Assembly: GCA_041660525.1 (NCBI GenBank)
Contig: JBAZWD010000009.1
Coordinates: 1 to 64,000 of the forward strand
DNA: 64,000 nt
Origin: JABCZS01 sp041660525
GTDB lineage: Bacteria > Pseudomonadota > Gammaproteobacteria > JABCZS01
Direction: 5' to 3'
The notes beneath the pieces were generated by a model, which was not told the origin of the DNA, made no database searches, and worked only from the letters and a program-made list of their open reading frames with translations. Made by a program: the position numbers and the translations under genes. Shown here one piece after another: positions 17,850-25,837 of the stretch (position 1 is its first letter; every line of letters begins with the position of its first letter).

Positions 17850-18209
17850 AATCATTTGCAGTGCTCGCCAATCCGATTTATTGAATTGATGACGAAATAA
17901 TATTACTTTCATGTGATTACAAAATCGCAAAATCACCAAAAAATCGCTAATATAATTTTTATTCAAAAGCAACACTGTCTGTTCTTTTTCATTTAATAAA
18001 TAGAGCTTCCAATTATTATATTGAACATGCTGAAATGATTTTATCAAACACTTTGTATTTTTAGAATAAAGATAAGATAAAAAAACAAGCGCACAAAACC
18101 ATTTTGAAACAGGCAAGATTAATATAATAAACAATGCCAATAAATGAATTAAAATAACCCAGTTACGTAAAAAATTTGATGGTTTTATGTCAAAGTGTTT
18201 GTTGCGCAT
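17838..18209 (-). CDS. ygfX: YgfX/CptA-like inner-membrane protein
   Basis: About 123 residues from the ATG at 18209 (MRNKHFDIKPSNF). An in-frame ATG 17 codons earlier lies inside sdhE and is less likely. Two closely spaced hydrophobic segments fill residues about 14-50 (WVILIHLLALFIILILPVSK and FCALVFLSYLY), followed by a soluble domain of short strands (NWKLYLLNEKEQTVLLLNK). This is the layout of YgfX, the membrane partner of SdhE, proposed in E. coli to act as a toxin on the cytoskeleton. Sequence is poorly conserved, so the call leans on overlap with sdhE (20 bases) and the position opposite ygfZ. The stop overlaps nadB by 12 bases. Confidence 0.75.
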   Translation of the reverse strand: MRNKHFDIKPSNFLRNWVILIHLLALFIILILPVSKWFCALVFLSYLYSKNTKCLIKSFQHVQYNNWKLYLLNEKEQTVLLLNKNYISDFLVILRFCNHMKVILFRHQFNKSDWRALQMILRN

Positions 18210-18444
18210 GCGCGCGGATTTTATCACACAATGCTTGTAAAGTGGAATCATCACACACACTCACACCCAACAACCAATTGTATAAATCTTGATCAGCTTC
18301 TTGCAGCAATAATACAAATGTATGTCGATCCGTCTCGGACAAATCGTCATAACAGTCATCAAAGAAAGTCATTAAAAAACAATCTAATTCCAACATACCC
18401 CGCCGGCATGCCCAGCGTAATTGATTTTTGTTAGGTGTTACCAA
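18190..18444 (-). CDS. sdhE: Succinate dehydrogenase flavinylation factor SdhE
   Basis: 84 residues. SdhE helps attach FAD covalently to SdhA and FrdA. The defining motif is RWACRRGMLELD (residues 10-21), followed by FFDDCYDDLSETDRHTFVLL and DLYNWLLG, matching the family along its whole length. The start codon is TTG at 18444. No ATG precedes the motif, an in-frame stop lies 7 codons upstream, and agagga lies 11-12 bases before the TTG. The gene is divergent from ygfZ with 28 bases between starts, as in enterobacteria. Confidence 0.93.
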   Translation of the reverse strand: MVTPNKNQLRWACRRGMLELDCFLMTFFDDCYDDLSETDRHTFVLLLQEADQDLYNWLLGVSVCDDSTLQALCDKIRAHAQQTL

Positions 18445-18466
18445 AGTAAATTGAATCCTCTATAAT
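18438..18466 (+). promoter_or_regulatory. ygfZ promoter placing the transcript start at the ATG
   Basis: TTACCA (18438-18443), 17-bp spacer and a perfect TATAAT (18461-18466). Transcription should begin about 7 bases after the -10 box, at 18472-18473, and the ygfZ ATG is at 18473. The mRNA would therefore be leaderless. No Shine-Dalgarno is present. Confidence 0.7.
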
Positions 18467-18472
18467 AGTCCG

Positions 18473-19108
18473 ATGAATATAACATCTCCCACTCATTTTG
18501 GCACGCTCAAAGTCCATGGCCTCGACGCCACCGCTTTTTTACAAGGTCAACTTACTTCAGATATTCACCTGCTCACAACAGGCGCGCATCAATTAACTGC
18601 TTTTTGTAACCGCCAAGGCCGTGTACTCGCATTAATGGACATTTTTCGTCTTAATGAGGATTACTTCCTAACCCTACCCCAGGAATTACTCCCAATTATC
18701 CAAAAAGAACTGCAAAAATATATCGTATCCTCAAAAGTTAAAATAGATGACTACAGCCACGAATATACCCTAACAGTCAGCCAAGACTTTAGATTAAGCC
18801 AAATGAAAGCCTTAATACCTTTTATAGGACTTGATCAAACCGCACAATTCCTACCCCATCCTTTAGGATTAGTAAAATTAGGCGCAGTCAGCTTTAATAA
18901 AGGCTGCTTTGTTGGCCAAGAAATTATCGCGCGCATGCAACACCGCGCCACCCTCACCAAAGAATTACAATACCTGGAAGTCTCAGAAGATGCCTTGCCT
19001 GCTTTGCAAGAAACCCAAACCATGGTTAATACCTTAAAAATCAATCCACAAACCTATGCGGTTCTAGTCATTACTGACACAAAAATGCTCTATACTACAA
19101 GTGATTAA
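18473..19108 (+). CDS. ygfZ: Folate-binding Fe-S maintenance protein YgfZ family
   Basis: 211 residues, clearly shorter than E. coli YgfZ (about 326). It belongs to the aminomethyltransferase-like (GcvT/COG0354) fold. The signature K-G-C-x-x-G-Q-E is present as KGCFVGQEIIARM, with the conserved Cys145. The N-terminal HGLDATAFLQGQLTSDIHLL, then CNRQGRVLALMDIF, is also typical. YgfZ supports tetrahydrofolate-dependent repair or assembly of certain Fe-S enzymes. Roughly the last 100 residues of the C-terminal barrel are lacking compared with the enterobacterial protein. A perfect -10 box 6 bases before the ATG implies a leaderless mRNA. Confidence 0.9.
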   Translation: MNITSPTHFGTLKVHGLDATAFLQGQLTSDIHLLTTGAHQLTAFCNRQGRVLALMDIFRLNEDYFLTLPQELLPIIQKELQKYIVSSKVKIDDYSHEYTLTVSQDFRLSQMKALIPFIGLDQTAQFLPHPLGLVKLGAVSFNKGCFVGQEIIARMQHRATLTKELQYLEVSEDALPALQETQTMVNTLKINPQTYAVLVITDTKMLYTTSD

Positions 19109-19128
19109 CTTCAAATGGACTCTTGTTT

Positions 19129-20109
19129 ATGATCGTGCAAAATCAGATGTTGAGCTGTTTCTTCCCCACCACCGTGGTTTTTATTGATGATAATACCCAT
19201 CATCTGGAAGCGATGCTCTCAACCATTAATATGCAACATGCAGTACCTAAATTATTTAGCGACCCGGTGCACGCTGTGGGATTTATTAACCACCATCCGT
19301 CTATTTTGCAACGCTCTTCACAAATTCAATATGATAATGATATCCGCAGCTTTCACCAAAAAATAATCGGTCATGGCGATCAACGTTTTCATGAACTCAC
19401 CGTTGTAGTTTGCGATTACGCTATGCCACAAAAAAACGGTTTGGAAGTTTTACAAGATATTAAAAAGCGTGAACTTAAAACCATTATGCTTACCGGTGAA
19501 GCCAGTGAAACCCTAGCGGTTGAAGCATTCAATCGCGGTTTAATCGATCATTTCATGCATAAAGAAACACCAGATTTTACCCAAACAATTAATAATACTA
19601 TTTTATCGCTGCAACAAGATTATATTTTTAGAGAAACCGGTTTAATCGTTGATAATATTATTCTAGGCAAGCTCCCCAGAAGTTGCGCCCTCACTGATCC
19701 GATGTTTTTTAAATTATTCAATGAAGTCGTAAAAAAATGCAACATCATCGAATATTATTTACTTGATGATGAAGGCAGTTATTTAATGCTCGATCAAAAA
19801 GGACAAGTTTTCATTTTAGCTATTTTAGAAGCTGTCGGCCTAGAAGCCATGGCGCAACAAGCTATCGATGAATTTGCACCCGATAATATTGTAAAAGCAT
19901 TAGAGAGCAAAAAATACATGCCTTTCTTTTATTCAAAAGAAGATGCCGCAACACCGGCAACTGAATGGAGTAATTTCTTATATCCAGCCCATGCTTTAAA
20001 AGGACAACAAACTTATTATTACAGCGTGATTCCGCACAGTAAGATTCATCAGCCTAAGATACATCCTAACCAAACGTTTGAGCATTTCCTGGAACATGCG
20101 CATGATTAA
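19129..20109 (+). CDS. Response regulator with insertion-bearing receiver and unknown output domain
   Basis: 326 residues from the ATG at 19129. A TTG two codons upstream is less likely. The receiver has the acidic pair FIDDN (D20, D21), the phosphoacceptor D96 in VCDYAMPQKNG, T122 in MLTGEA and K145. The phosphoacceptor is unusually far from the start because about 35 extra residues (about 55-90) lie before its strand. The C-terminal 175 residues match no output domain I recognise: no helix-turn-helix, GGDEF or kinase motif is visible. It contains YYLLDDEGSYLMLD, which could be a small sensor-like beta sheet. No histidine kinase is nearby. The 3' end overlaps the next convergent gene by 44 bases. 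Legionella LqsR has a similarly late phosphoacceptor by my recollection, but this is only a lead. Confidence 0.75.
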   Translation: MIVQNQMLSCFFPTTVVFIDDNTHHLEAMLSTINMQHAVPKLFSDPVHAVGFINHHPSILQRSSQIQYDNDIRSFHQKIIGHGDQRFHELTVVVCDYAMPQKNGLEVLQDIKKRELKTIMLTGEASETLAVEAFNRGLIDHFMHKETPDFTQTINNTILSLQQDYIFRETGLIVDNIILGKLPRSCALTDPMFFKLFNEVVKKCNIIEYYLLDDEGSYLMLDQKGQVFILAILEAVGLEAMAQQAIDEFAPDNIVKALESKKYMPFFYSKEDAATPATEWSNFLYPAHALKGQQTYYYSVIPHSKIHQPKIHPNQTFEHFLEHAHD

Positions 20110-21694
20110 CTTGCACTGAAGTCAAAGCACTGGAAACACTTGCGGTAGTAGTTGGCGAAGTAGATGTAGATGTCTTATCTTCCCATTTCGTCAGTAGTGT
20201 TGATTTTTTTGTAAAATTACTTACCGCCTCGTTACCCGCTGTAAGCGATAAAGTCGCTAAACCACCCACTTTTACAAACTCAGCTTGTTCACTGGGTACT
20301 TGACCATCATTCGATTGCCCTGCAACAGCGGCCGCATTTAAAAGTTGGCCAAATATTCTTATGCGAAATTCATTTATTTTTTCCCAAAAGCTTACATTTG
20401 GAATTATTTCTTCAGCAAGCAAAGCACTTGCTGCAGTTTTCATGGCAAAAGGTGTATTTGCAACCATAGCACCATAGGTGATTATTTCAGAGGTAATATT
20501 ACCTATTTGCTTACCATAAGGCCCTTTTAATATTTCTTCAGATATACCGTTACCCACAGTGTCGCCACCTGAAGATAAAACGCCTTCCATAGCGGCAAAT
20601 ATAGGAACAAATAATAAGACTAAAAAAACTTGTATGAATTTAACACATAGTAAAACTATTTCTATAACTGCGGTGGCAATGATTCTCAAGCTATCTTTTA
20701 ATGCTGCCCATTTTTTATTCCATGAAGAATCCAATAGTATGTCTAAAATATTTAGAGCTAAATACAGGCATCCTTCCCAGGCATTTGCCCAATAAGCTTT
20801 AAATCCTGTTACTAAAGTTTTACAAAAAATAGCTAATGCGTTTATCGAAAATATACCATCGCCATTATATTGTTCTTTTAATTTGGCATCTAAATGCAAT
20901 AAGCTAGCCCAACTACGGGCAGCTAACAATCCGTAGATAATTCCAAAGAGTGCTAAGATAATACCCATAAATATACAAGCAGGTATCACAATCCAAGGGC
21001 TACTCAAAGCTAAAATAATCGGGAAAACCCATTTGCCAAAAACTCCGACAACCGCAATAACATAAAAGACGCTTAATACACAACCTGCATTTAAAATTCT
21101 AAAATGATTTTCAGTAAACTCTGTTTCAACACCATCATCCGATTTATTTTTTTTGAAACCCTCCGCCCAACTTAAATTATAATCTTTGTCCATAGTTACA
21201 AATAATTTAATTACTGTTTCTCCAAGTTTATTAAACTGTAAATTATAATTGATAAAATAACTGGCTGAAAAAAGTAATAATCCTATTGGTAAGATGTAAT
21301 AGCCAAAACTTAATAAAAATATAGAAGCCAAAATTAAAAGAAAAAATTTAATATTTTCTTTTTGATTTTTTGTTAGCTCAATCTTTGCTTTTTTTTCATC
21401 TGTTATCTTATCTTTTTCCTTTTGATCATCTGTTAGTCTAATTAGGGATAATATTTTATCCATTATCGTTTGGTAAGCAATGGCAATTAAAATTAAAAAA
21501 ACGATAGGAGGAGCTGCCACCCAGGGCATTGTTAAATACCTTAATAAAACCTCTTGCGTAACCATAGAAGTCGAATTCGTACTAGCGCACAATCCAAATA
21601 CAATATTGGCTTTATTTTGATTGAGCTCAATGAATATTTGCCAATCTTTATTGGCTTTTATTCTAGCTTCAATTGTAGGATCCAAGTGGGGCAT
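20066..21694 (-). CDS. Large multispanning membrane protein of unknown family
   Basis: 542 residues from the ATG at 21694. An upstream TTG at 21706 is possible. I do not recognise a family. It has about 8 hydrophobic stretches: one near residues 55-75, two close together around 115-150, a pair around 205-265, and a run near 350-380 (IIATAVIEIVLLCVKFIQVF). A charged Lys/Asp-rich loop (LTDDQKEKDKITDEKKAKIE) separates the first and second segments. The tail from about 495 is Ser/Thr-rich (TSTSTSPTTTASVSSALTSV) and non-hydrophobic. No enzyme motif is visible. The architecture and lack of homologues suit a lineage-specific, possibly host-directed membrane protein, which is inference. Its 3' end overlaps the response regulator by 44 bases. 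Confidence 0.7.
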   Translation of the reverse strand: MPHLDPTIEARIKANKDWQIFIELNQNKANIVFGLCASTNSTSMVTQEVLLRYLTMPWVAAPPIVFLILIAIAYQTIMDKILSLIRLTDDQKEKDKITDEKKAKIELTKNQKENIKFFLLILASIFLLSFGYYILPIGLLLFSASYFINYNLQFNKLGETVIKLFVTMDKDYNLSWAEGFKKNKSDDGVETEFTENHFRILNAGCVLSVFYVIAVVGVFGKWVFPIILALSSPWIVIPACIFMGIILALFGIIYGLLAARSWASLLHLDAKLKEQYNGDGIFSINALAIFCKTLVTGFKAYWANAWEGCLYLALNILDILLDSSWNKKWAALKDSLRIIATAVIEIVLLCVKFIQVFLVLLFVPIFAAMEGVLSSGGDTVGNGISEEILKGPYGKQIGNITSEIITYGAMVANTPFAMKTAASALLAEEIIPNVSFWEKINEFRIRIFGQLLNAAAVAGQSNDGQVPSEQAEFVKVGGLATLSLTAGNEAVSNFTKKSTLLTKWEDKTSTSTSPTTTASVSSALTSVQVNHAHVPGNAQTFG

Positions 21695-21892
21695 ATAGCA
21701 CCGCAATATAAGAGGTTGTTATTTAAAAGTGTTTTAAAATGGCAAGCTGTTGCTAGTAATAACTAACAACAGCGGCTACAGATGCAAGCTGTGCAGCTTA
21801 ATTGGGGGAGAAACGAAAATTTTGGGAGATTTTTACTCATAGTTAGAACATATCACCGTAAGCTGGGCATGTCAATTGCTTTTTGACAGGTA

Positions 21893-21898
21893 TATAAT
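21893..21898 (+). promoter_or_regulatory. nadC -10 box next to the start codon
   Basis: Perfect TATAAT ending 7 bases before the nadC ATG (21906), so transcription would begin at or 1 base before the A of ATG. No Shine-Dalgarno precedes the start. The -35 is poor (TGTCAA at 21870, 17-bp spacing). A perfect TTGACA at 21883-21888 is too close (4 bp) to pair with this box. Confidence 0.55.
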
Positions 21899-21905
21899 AT
21901 AAGCC

Positions 21906-22745
21906 ATGACTGCCCAAAACCATCTTGAAATTACCACCTTAGTAGCCCATGCCTTAAAAGAAGATATCGGCCGCGGCGATTTGAGCGCACAATTAATTGC
22001 GCCCCAAGCACAGGCGCGGGCGCAGATTTTGTCTCGGGAAGCAGCTGTATTGTGTGGGGTTGATTTTGCCAAGGAAGTATTCAATAAAGTTGATCCGAGT
22101 ATTAAGCAAGATTGGCAGCTTAAAGATGGCGATAAACTTTTGCCTGATCAAATTTTTTGTACGCTTGCAGGGCCTGCACATAGTATTTTGACTGCTGAGC
22201 GCACTGCGCTTAATTTTTTGCAAACATTGTCAGCAACTGCTACACGTACGGCTTATTTTGTGGATTTAATTAAAGATACAAAAGCTACCATTTTAGATAC
22301 CCGTAAAACAATACCCGGCCTTCGCGATGCACAAAAATATGCGGTGCGCATGGGTGGTGGCACTAATCATCGACATGGTTTATTTGATGCGATTTTAATA
22401 AAAGAAAATCATATTAAAGCTTGTGGATCAATTACGAATGCTATTCAAACTGCGAAAGAGAAATTTTCAGATATAAAAATAATGATAGAAGTGGAAAATC
22501 TGCATGAGCTCCAAGAAGCTATTCGTGCTCATGCGTTACATATTATGTTAGATAATTTTTCATTAGAAAATATTATTAAAGCAGTGAATATGAAACCTGC
22601 GAATGTTAAGCTGGAGGCTTCTGGCGGTATTAATGAAGGCAATATTCTGGCCATTGCACAAGCTGGGGTTGATTATATTTCCCTAGGTACGTTAACTAAA
22701 GATATTAACGCTGTTGATCTCTCGTTATTATTTAATCAAACCTAA
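21906..22745 (+). CDS. nadC: Nicotinate-nucleotide pyrophosphorylase (quinolinate phosphoribosyltransferase)
   Basis: 279 residues. It converts quinolinate and PRPP to nicotinate mononucleotide. The family segments are EDIGRGDLSAQLI, AERTALNFLQTLSATAT, LDTRKTIPGLRDAQKYAVR, GGGTNHRHGLFDAILIKENH, IMIEVENLHELQEAI and LEASGGINEGNI, in order. All phosphoribosyl-binding basic residues appear intact. The N-terminus fits the family and the next methionine is far inside, so the start is firm despite the absence of a Shine-Dalgarno. The stop overlaps the convergent coiled-coil gene by 18 bases. Confidence 0.97.
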   Translation: MTAQNHLEITTLVAHALKEDIGRGDLSAQLIAPQAQARAQILSREAAVLCGVDFAKEVFNKVDPSIKQDWQLKDGDKLLPDQIFCTLAGPAHSILTAERTALNFLQTLSATATRTAYFVDLIKDTKATILDTRKTIPGLRDAQKYAVRMGGGTNHRHGLFDAILIKENHIKACGSITNAIQTAKEKFSDIKIMIEVENLHELQEAIRAHALHIMLDNFSLENIIKAVNMKPANVKLEASGGINEGNILAIAQAGVDYISLGTLTKDINAVDLSLLFNQT

Positions 22746-24695
22746 CATGGACACTGATTTATTTTTTACAGCATACTCATAGATTGCTATATAAATCACA
22801 TCAATCCTATCGCCTTTATTCATTTGAGCAATAAAATCCTGTGCATTTTTCAATTCATCTGTACTATGAAGCTTATTGTCTGGTAACATTAAAAATTTAT
22901 TTAATCGTTTACCTTCATCAGATATCGTCTTAGAGGACGAAACATTTTGACCTAAAAGTAAATCATGCTCTGAAGCCTTTTCTAAATCCCCATAGATAAA
23001 TTTTAACGCTGCTAATATACCAAGGCCCCGATCTTCAATATAAAACACTTTCGTGTGGCGTTGGATAGCGCGGTAAATCTCAATTACTTTTCTTAAAAAA
23101 ACGATTTTATCGTCTTCTTCCTTCAAATTATCAAGTGGACGAATTTCAGCTTTAATAAGTTTATCAACCACATTTGTGAATAATTCAATATCCCATCCCG
23201 GGGTGGCCAATAATGCTTTTTTTGCAGTTTCAAAATGGTTTTTAGCTAAATGATTTTGGTATTGCTTATAAAAATTATTAACATATGGCGCAAAAGCACC
23301 GCCTGTTGAGATTGAATAACACAAAGCATTCGGCACTGGTCCAACCGAGTCATTAAGAATCTTATGCAAGAAAAAACCACCTGTATAGGCGAATGTACTT
23401 AATAAAAACATTGAGGATAAATTGTAAGGGTTGAAATTATCTGTGCCAAATGAAACGCACGCTTGCATTAATGCTCTCACTTCAGGCTTAACTTGCTGCG
23501 CGCTTAATATAGGTTCTTTTTTTTCAGGTTGTTTCTCTTTTGGTTTTTTGACAGAATTGTCTTTGATAGATTGTGGAACAGCTTTCAACTCTATGACTTC
23601 TTTTTCAAAAAAGAAAGTGTAATCTTGATCTTTATCTTCACTCGCATTTTTTAAGCTGCCATCATATCGCGCTACAATTATTTCTAAAACTTCTTTTAAT
23701 GTTTTATTTTCAAGCTGGACTGCATGGTTCTCCATAAATGATAAAATTTTAAGTAAAAATTTTATTTGAGCACCTTTGCCATTTAGAAAATCTTTTTGCT
23801 TGTTAGGTGTACTTTCATAAACATTGATATAATTTAGAAAAGATTCGATTTTCCATTGGTCATCAACTTGCAGTGATCTTCTTGCCTCTTTTAAAGGTTT
23901 TAACTCTTCTTCTCGATTCTTTTTAACTTCTTGCTCTTTAAGCTTTCTTTCTTCGGCACGCTTATGACGCTCTGCTTCGTCGTTTATTTTTTGTTCACGC
24001 TTTTCTCTTTGCTCTTTTTGCTCTTTTTCTTTGCGTGCTTTTTCATTCTGCTCTTTATCTTTGCGCTCTTGCTCTTCTTTTTCTTTACGTTCTTTTTCTC
24101 TGCGCTCTTGTTCTTTACGTTCTTTCGCTTCTTTTTCTTTTTGTTCTTTTTCTTTACGCTCTTGTTCTTTACGCTTTTGCTCTTCTTTTTCTTTGCGTTC
24201 GTTTTCTTTACGCTCTTGTTCTTTGCGCTTTTGCTCTTCTTTTTCTTTGCGTTCGTTTTCTTTACGCTCTTGTTCTTTGCGCTCTTGCTCTTCTTTTTCT
24301 TTGCGTTCGTTTTCTTGACGCTCTTGTTCTTTGCGTTCTTGCTCTTCTTTTTCTGTTTTTTCTTTATCCAGTTTAGCGGTCAGCTCGTTATTCCTTCGCA
24401 TTATTTCTTTATGCAAGAGTGAATTTAAATTTTTATATACTGGATTTTGGTCTCTTTCTAAATTTGCATAGCTACCCATGACGTTTCGCATTTCTTCCAA
24501 AGCAGGTAGAGGGATCTGTTGATGATCTTTTCCGTCATAAGCTACCCAAAATGCATTTAAATACCAAGCTTGTACATAAAGCTGATCTATAGAATTAAGT
24601 TTCTTTAATTTCATTCGATAAGCGTTTATCCCATCGTTTGTTGTACCCATGACGAGGTCTTTTAAGTAATTTTCCCAAGCTTTAAACGAAACCAT
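22728..24695 (-). CDS. Large protein with a Lys/Glu/Arg-rich repeat coiled coil, unknown function
   Basis: 655 residues. No family recognised. Residues 1-110 form a globular, tryptophan-containing N-terminal part (NAYRMKLKKLNSIDQLYVQ). Residues about 110-280 are an almost uninterrupted charged helix made of repeats such as RKEKEEQERKEQERKENE, with heptad-like spacing, so a long single helix or coiled coil. Residues 280-655 look globular again, with a hydrophobic pair around residue 420-450 (PYNLSSMFLLSTFAYTGGFF). No signal peptide, so it is cytoplasmic or exported by a C-terminal signal. Such repeat helices are frequent in host-targeted proteins of intracellular bacteria, but no secretion motif can be proved here. 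SD-like ggggcgg precedes the ATG. The coding DNA carries 54-bp tandem repeats. Confidence 0.75.
   Translation of the reverse strand: MVSFKAWENYLKDLVMGTTNDGINAYRMKLKKLNSIDQLYVQAWYLNAFWVAYDGKDHQQIPLPALEEMRNVMGSYANLERDQNPVYKNLNSLLHKEIMRRNNELTAKLDKEKTEKEEQERKEQERQENERKEKEEQERKEQERKENERKEKEEQKRKEQERKENERKEKEEQKRKEQERKEKEQKEKEAKERKEQERREKERKEKEEQERKDKEQNEKARKEKEQKEQREKREQKINDEAERHKRAEERKLKEQEVKKNREEELKPLKEARRSLQVDDQWKIESFLNYINVYESTPNKQKDFLNGKGAQIKFLLKILSFMENHAVQLENKTLKEVLEIIVARYDGSLKNASEDKDQDYTFFFEKEVIELKAVPQSIKDNSVKKPKEKQPEKKEPILSAQQVKPEVRALMQACVSFGTDNFNPYNLSSMFLLSTFAYTGGFFLHKILNDSVGPVPNALCYSISTGGAFAPYVNNFYKQYQNHLAKNHFETAKKALLATPGWDIELFTNVVDKLIKAEIRPLDNLKEEDDKIVFLRKVIEIYRAIQRHTKVFYIEDRGLGILAALKFIYGDLEKASEHDLLLGQNVSSSKTISDEGKRLNKFLMLPDNKLHSTDELKNAQDFIAQMNKGDRIDVIYIAIYEYAVKNKSVSMLGLIK
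24153..24355. repeat. 54-bp tandem repeat inside the coiled-coil gene
   Basis: Three full copies (24153-24206, 24207-24260, 24261-24314) and one partial copy (24315 to about 24355) of a 54-bp unit starting tttacgctcttgttctttg, nearly identical in sequence. Each unit encodes 18 residues of the charged helix, so copy changes keep the frame. More diverged copies continue to the left, to about 24000. Confidence 0.85.
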
Positions 24696-24765
24696 TATCC
24701 GCCCCTGTTGTACAAATTTTGAGCATTATATCACAAAGTTATGTTGCCAAACCATGTTTTGCAGC

Positions 24766-25509
24766 TTAATTTGACCAATAAGTTTGGGCTAAGGCTTGAG
24801 CTTGTTCGAGCTCTTCTGGGGTATTAATTTCTAGTGTTTTATGGGGAGTTAGGCAGACGCGGATTTTAAAGCCATGTTCTAGGGCACGCAGTTGTTCTAG
24901 CTTTTCTGACAGCTCTAGAGGGGTTTGGGAAAGGCCTGTGAATTTAAGTAAAAAGTCACGGGTGAAGGCATACATGCCTTGATGATGATAAACCGGGATA
25001 TCTTCGATGATTTCCCTTTGATAGGGAATGGGCGCGCGTGAAAAATAAAGGGCATTATCGAATTGATCGATGATTACTTTTACAAAATCTGGGCTTTGAT
25101 ATTGCCCATCAAAATCTAAAGGATTAGCTAAAGTCGTCATGCCAGGGCGCTCACCATTTAGATAAGGCTGAATTAGCGCTGTAAGCATGGGTTCTATGAC
25201 AAAGGGTTCATCACCTTGTAGGTTTACAATAATATCCATGTCTTTATATTGTCTTGCGACAAAGGCAACACGATCACTGCCAGTTTCAATGCTGGCATCT
25301 GTCATCACGACGGTGCCGCCACAATTTTTAATGATGGTTGCAATTTCTTCTGAATCTGTGGCGACTACCACTTCTGTAAATGCAGGGCAGGTTTTTGCAG
25401 CTTCATAGGTACGTTGCACCATGGGTTTTCCGGCTAATAAGGCCAATGGTTTACGTGGCAGGCGTGTGGAACCTATGCGTGCTGGAATGACACATAATAT
25501 TTTCAGCAT
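24766..25509 (-). CDS. kdsB: 3-deoxy-manno-octulosonate cytidylyltransferase (CMP-Kdo synthetase)
   Basis: 247 residues. It activates Kdo with CTP for transfer to lipid A. Landmarks are VIPARIGSTRLPRKPLALLA at the nucleotide site, VVVATDSEEIA, VNLQGDEPFV, YFSRAPIPYQR and YHHQGMYAFTRDFL. Asp98-region NLQGDEPF and the late RVCLTPHKTLEINTPEELEQ are as in characterised enzymes. It follows yhbY by 2 bases in a two-gene operon. The lpx genes later in the window supply the acceptor. Confidence 0.97.
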   Translation of the reverse strand: MLKILCVIPARIGSTRLPRKPLALLAGKPMVQRTYEAAKTCPAFTEVVVATDSEEIATIIKNCGGTVVMTDASIETGSDRVAFVARQYKDMDIIVNLQGDEPFVIEPMLTALIQPYLNGERPGMTTLANPLDFDGQYQSPDFVKVIIDQFDNALYFSRAPIPYQREIIEDIPVYHHQGMYAFTRDFLLKFTGLSQTPLELSEKLEQLRALEHGFKIRVCLTPHKTLEINTPEELEQAQALAQTYWSN

Positions 25510-25511
25510 GA

Positions 25512-25796
25512 TTATTTTTTCTTTTCATCAACGCGTTTGCGATAAATAGCACACAATGAGCCAATTTTGACGATCAGTTCTGCTTTTTGCACTTCACAAA
25601 TGGCTTTGATCATTTCATCGCGTGTTGCGTGATCAGGAGCATTTAAACGTATTTTAATTAATTCATGTACATTAAGCGCACCATCAATTTCTTTTTGAAC
25701 AGCTTCAGTTAAACCTTTTGCGCCTAATAAAACCACAGGGTTTAAGGCATGGACTTGTTGCTTTAAGCGCTTGATTTTTTCGGGTGATAATGACAT
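25512..25796 (-). CDS. yhbY: CRM-domain ribosome-associated RNA-binding protein YhbY
   Basis: 94 residues covering a single CRM/CRS1-YhbY domain. It contains the GxxG-type loop LLGAKGLTEAVQKEI and the family segments HELIKIRLNAPDH and LIVKIGSLCAIYRK. It is thought to bind pre-50S particles. It precedes kdsB by 2 bases and is divergent from the thiolase gene with 41 bases between starts. Confidence 0.92.
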   Translation of the reverse strand: MSLSPEKIKRLKQQVHALNPVVLLGAKGLTEAVQKEIDGALNVHELIKIRLNAPDHATRDEMIKAICEVQKAELIVKIGSLCAIYRKRVDEKKK

Positions 25797-25837
25797 AGTT
25801 TATTATAATTCTTATTTATCACCAAAGTCAAAACATT

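Noticed and set aside
21746..21796. Direct repeat gcaagctgt in the gap before nadC
   Set aside because: Two 9-bp copies only, with no third copy and no link to a promoter, so probably chance.
21883..21898. TTGACA plus TATAAT as a single nadC promoter
   Set aside because: The spacing is 4 bp, far below the 16-18 bp needed. Only the TATAAT was kept.
23931..24422. Plus-strand ORF of 163 codons, rich in Phe and Leu
   Set aside because: It is the antisense reading of the charged repeat helix (Lys/Glu codons become Phe/Leu), with no ribosome site and no family match.
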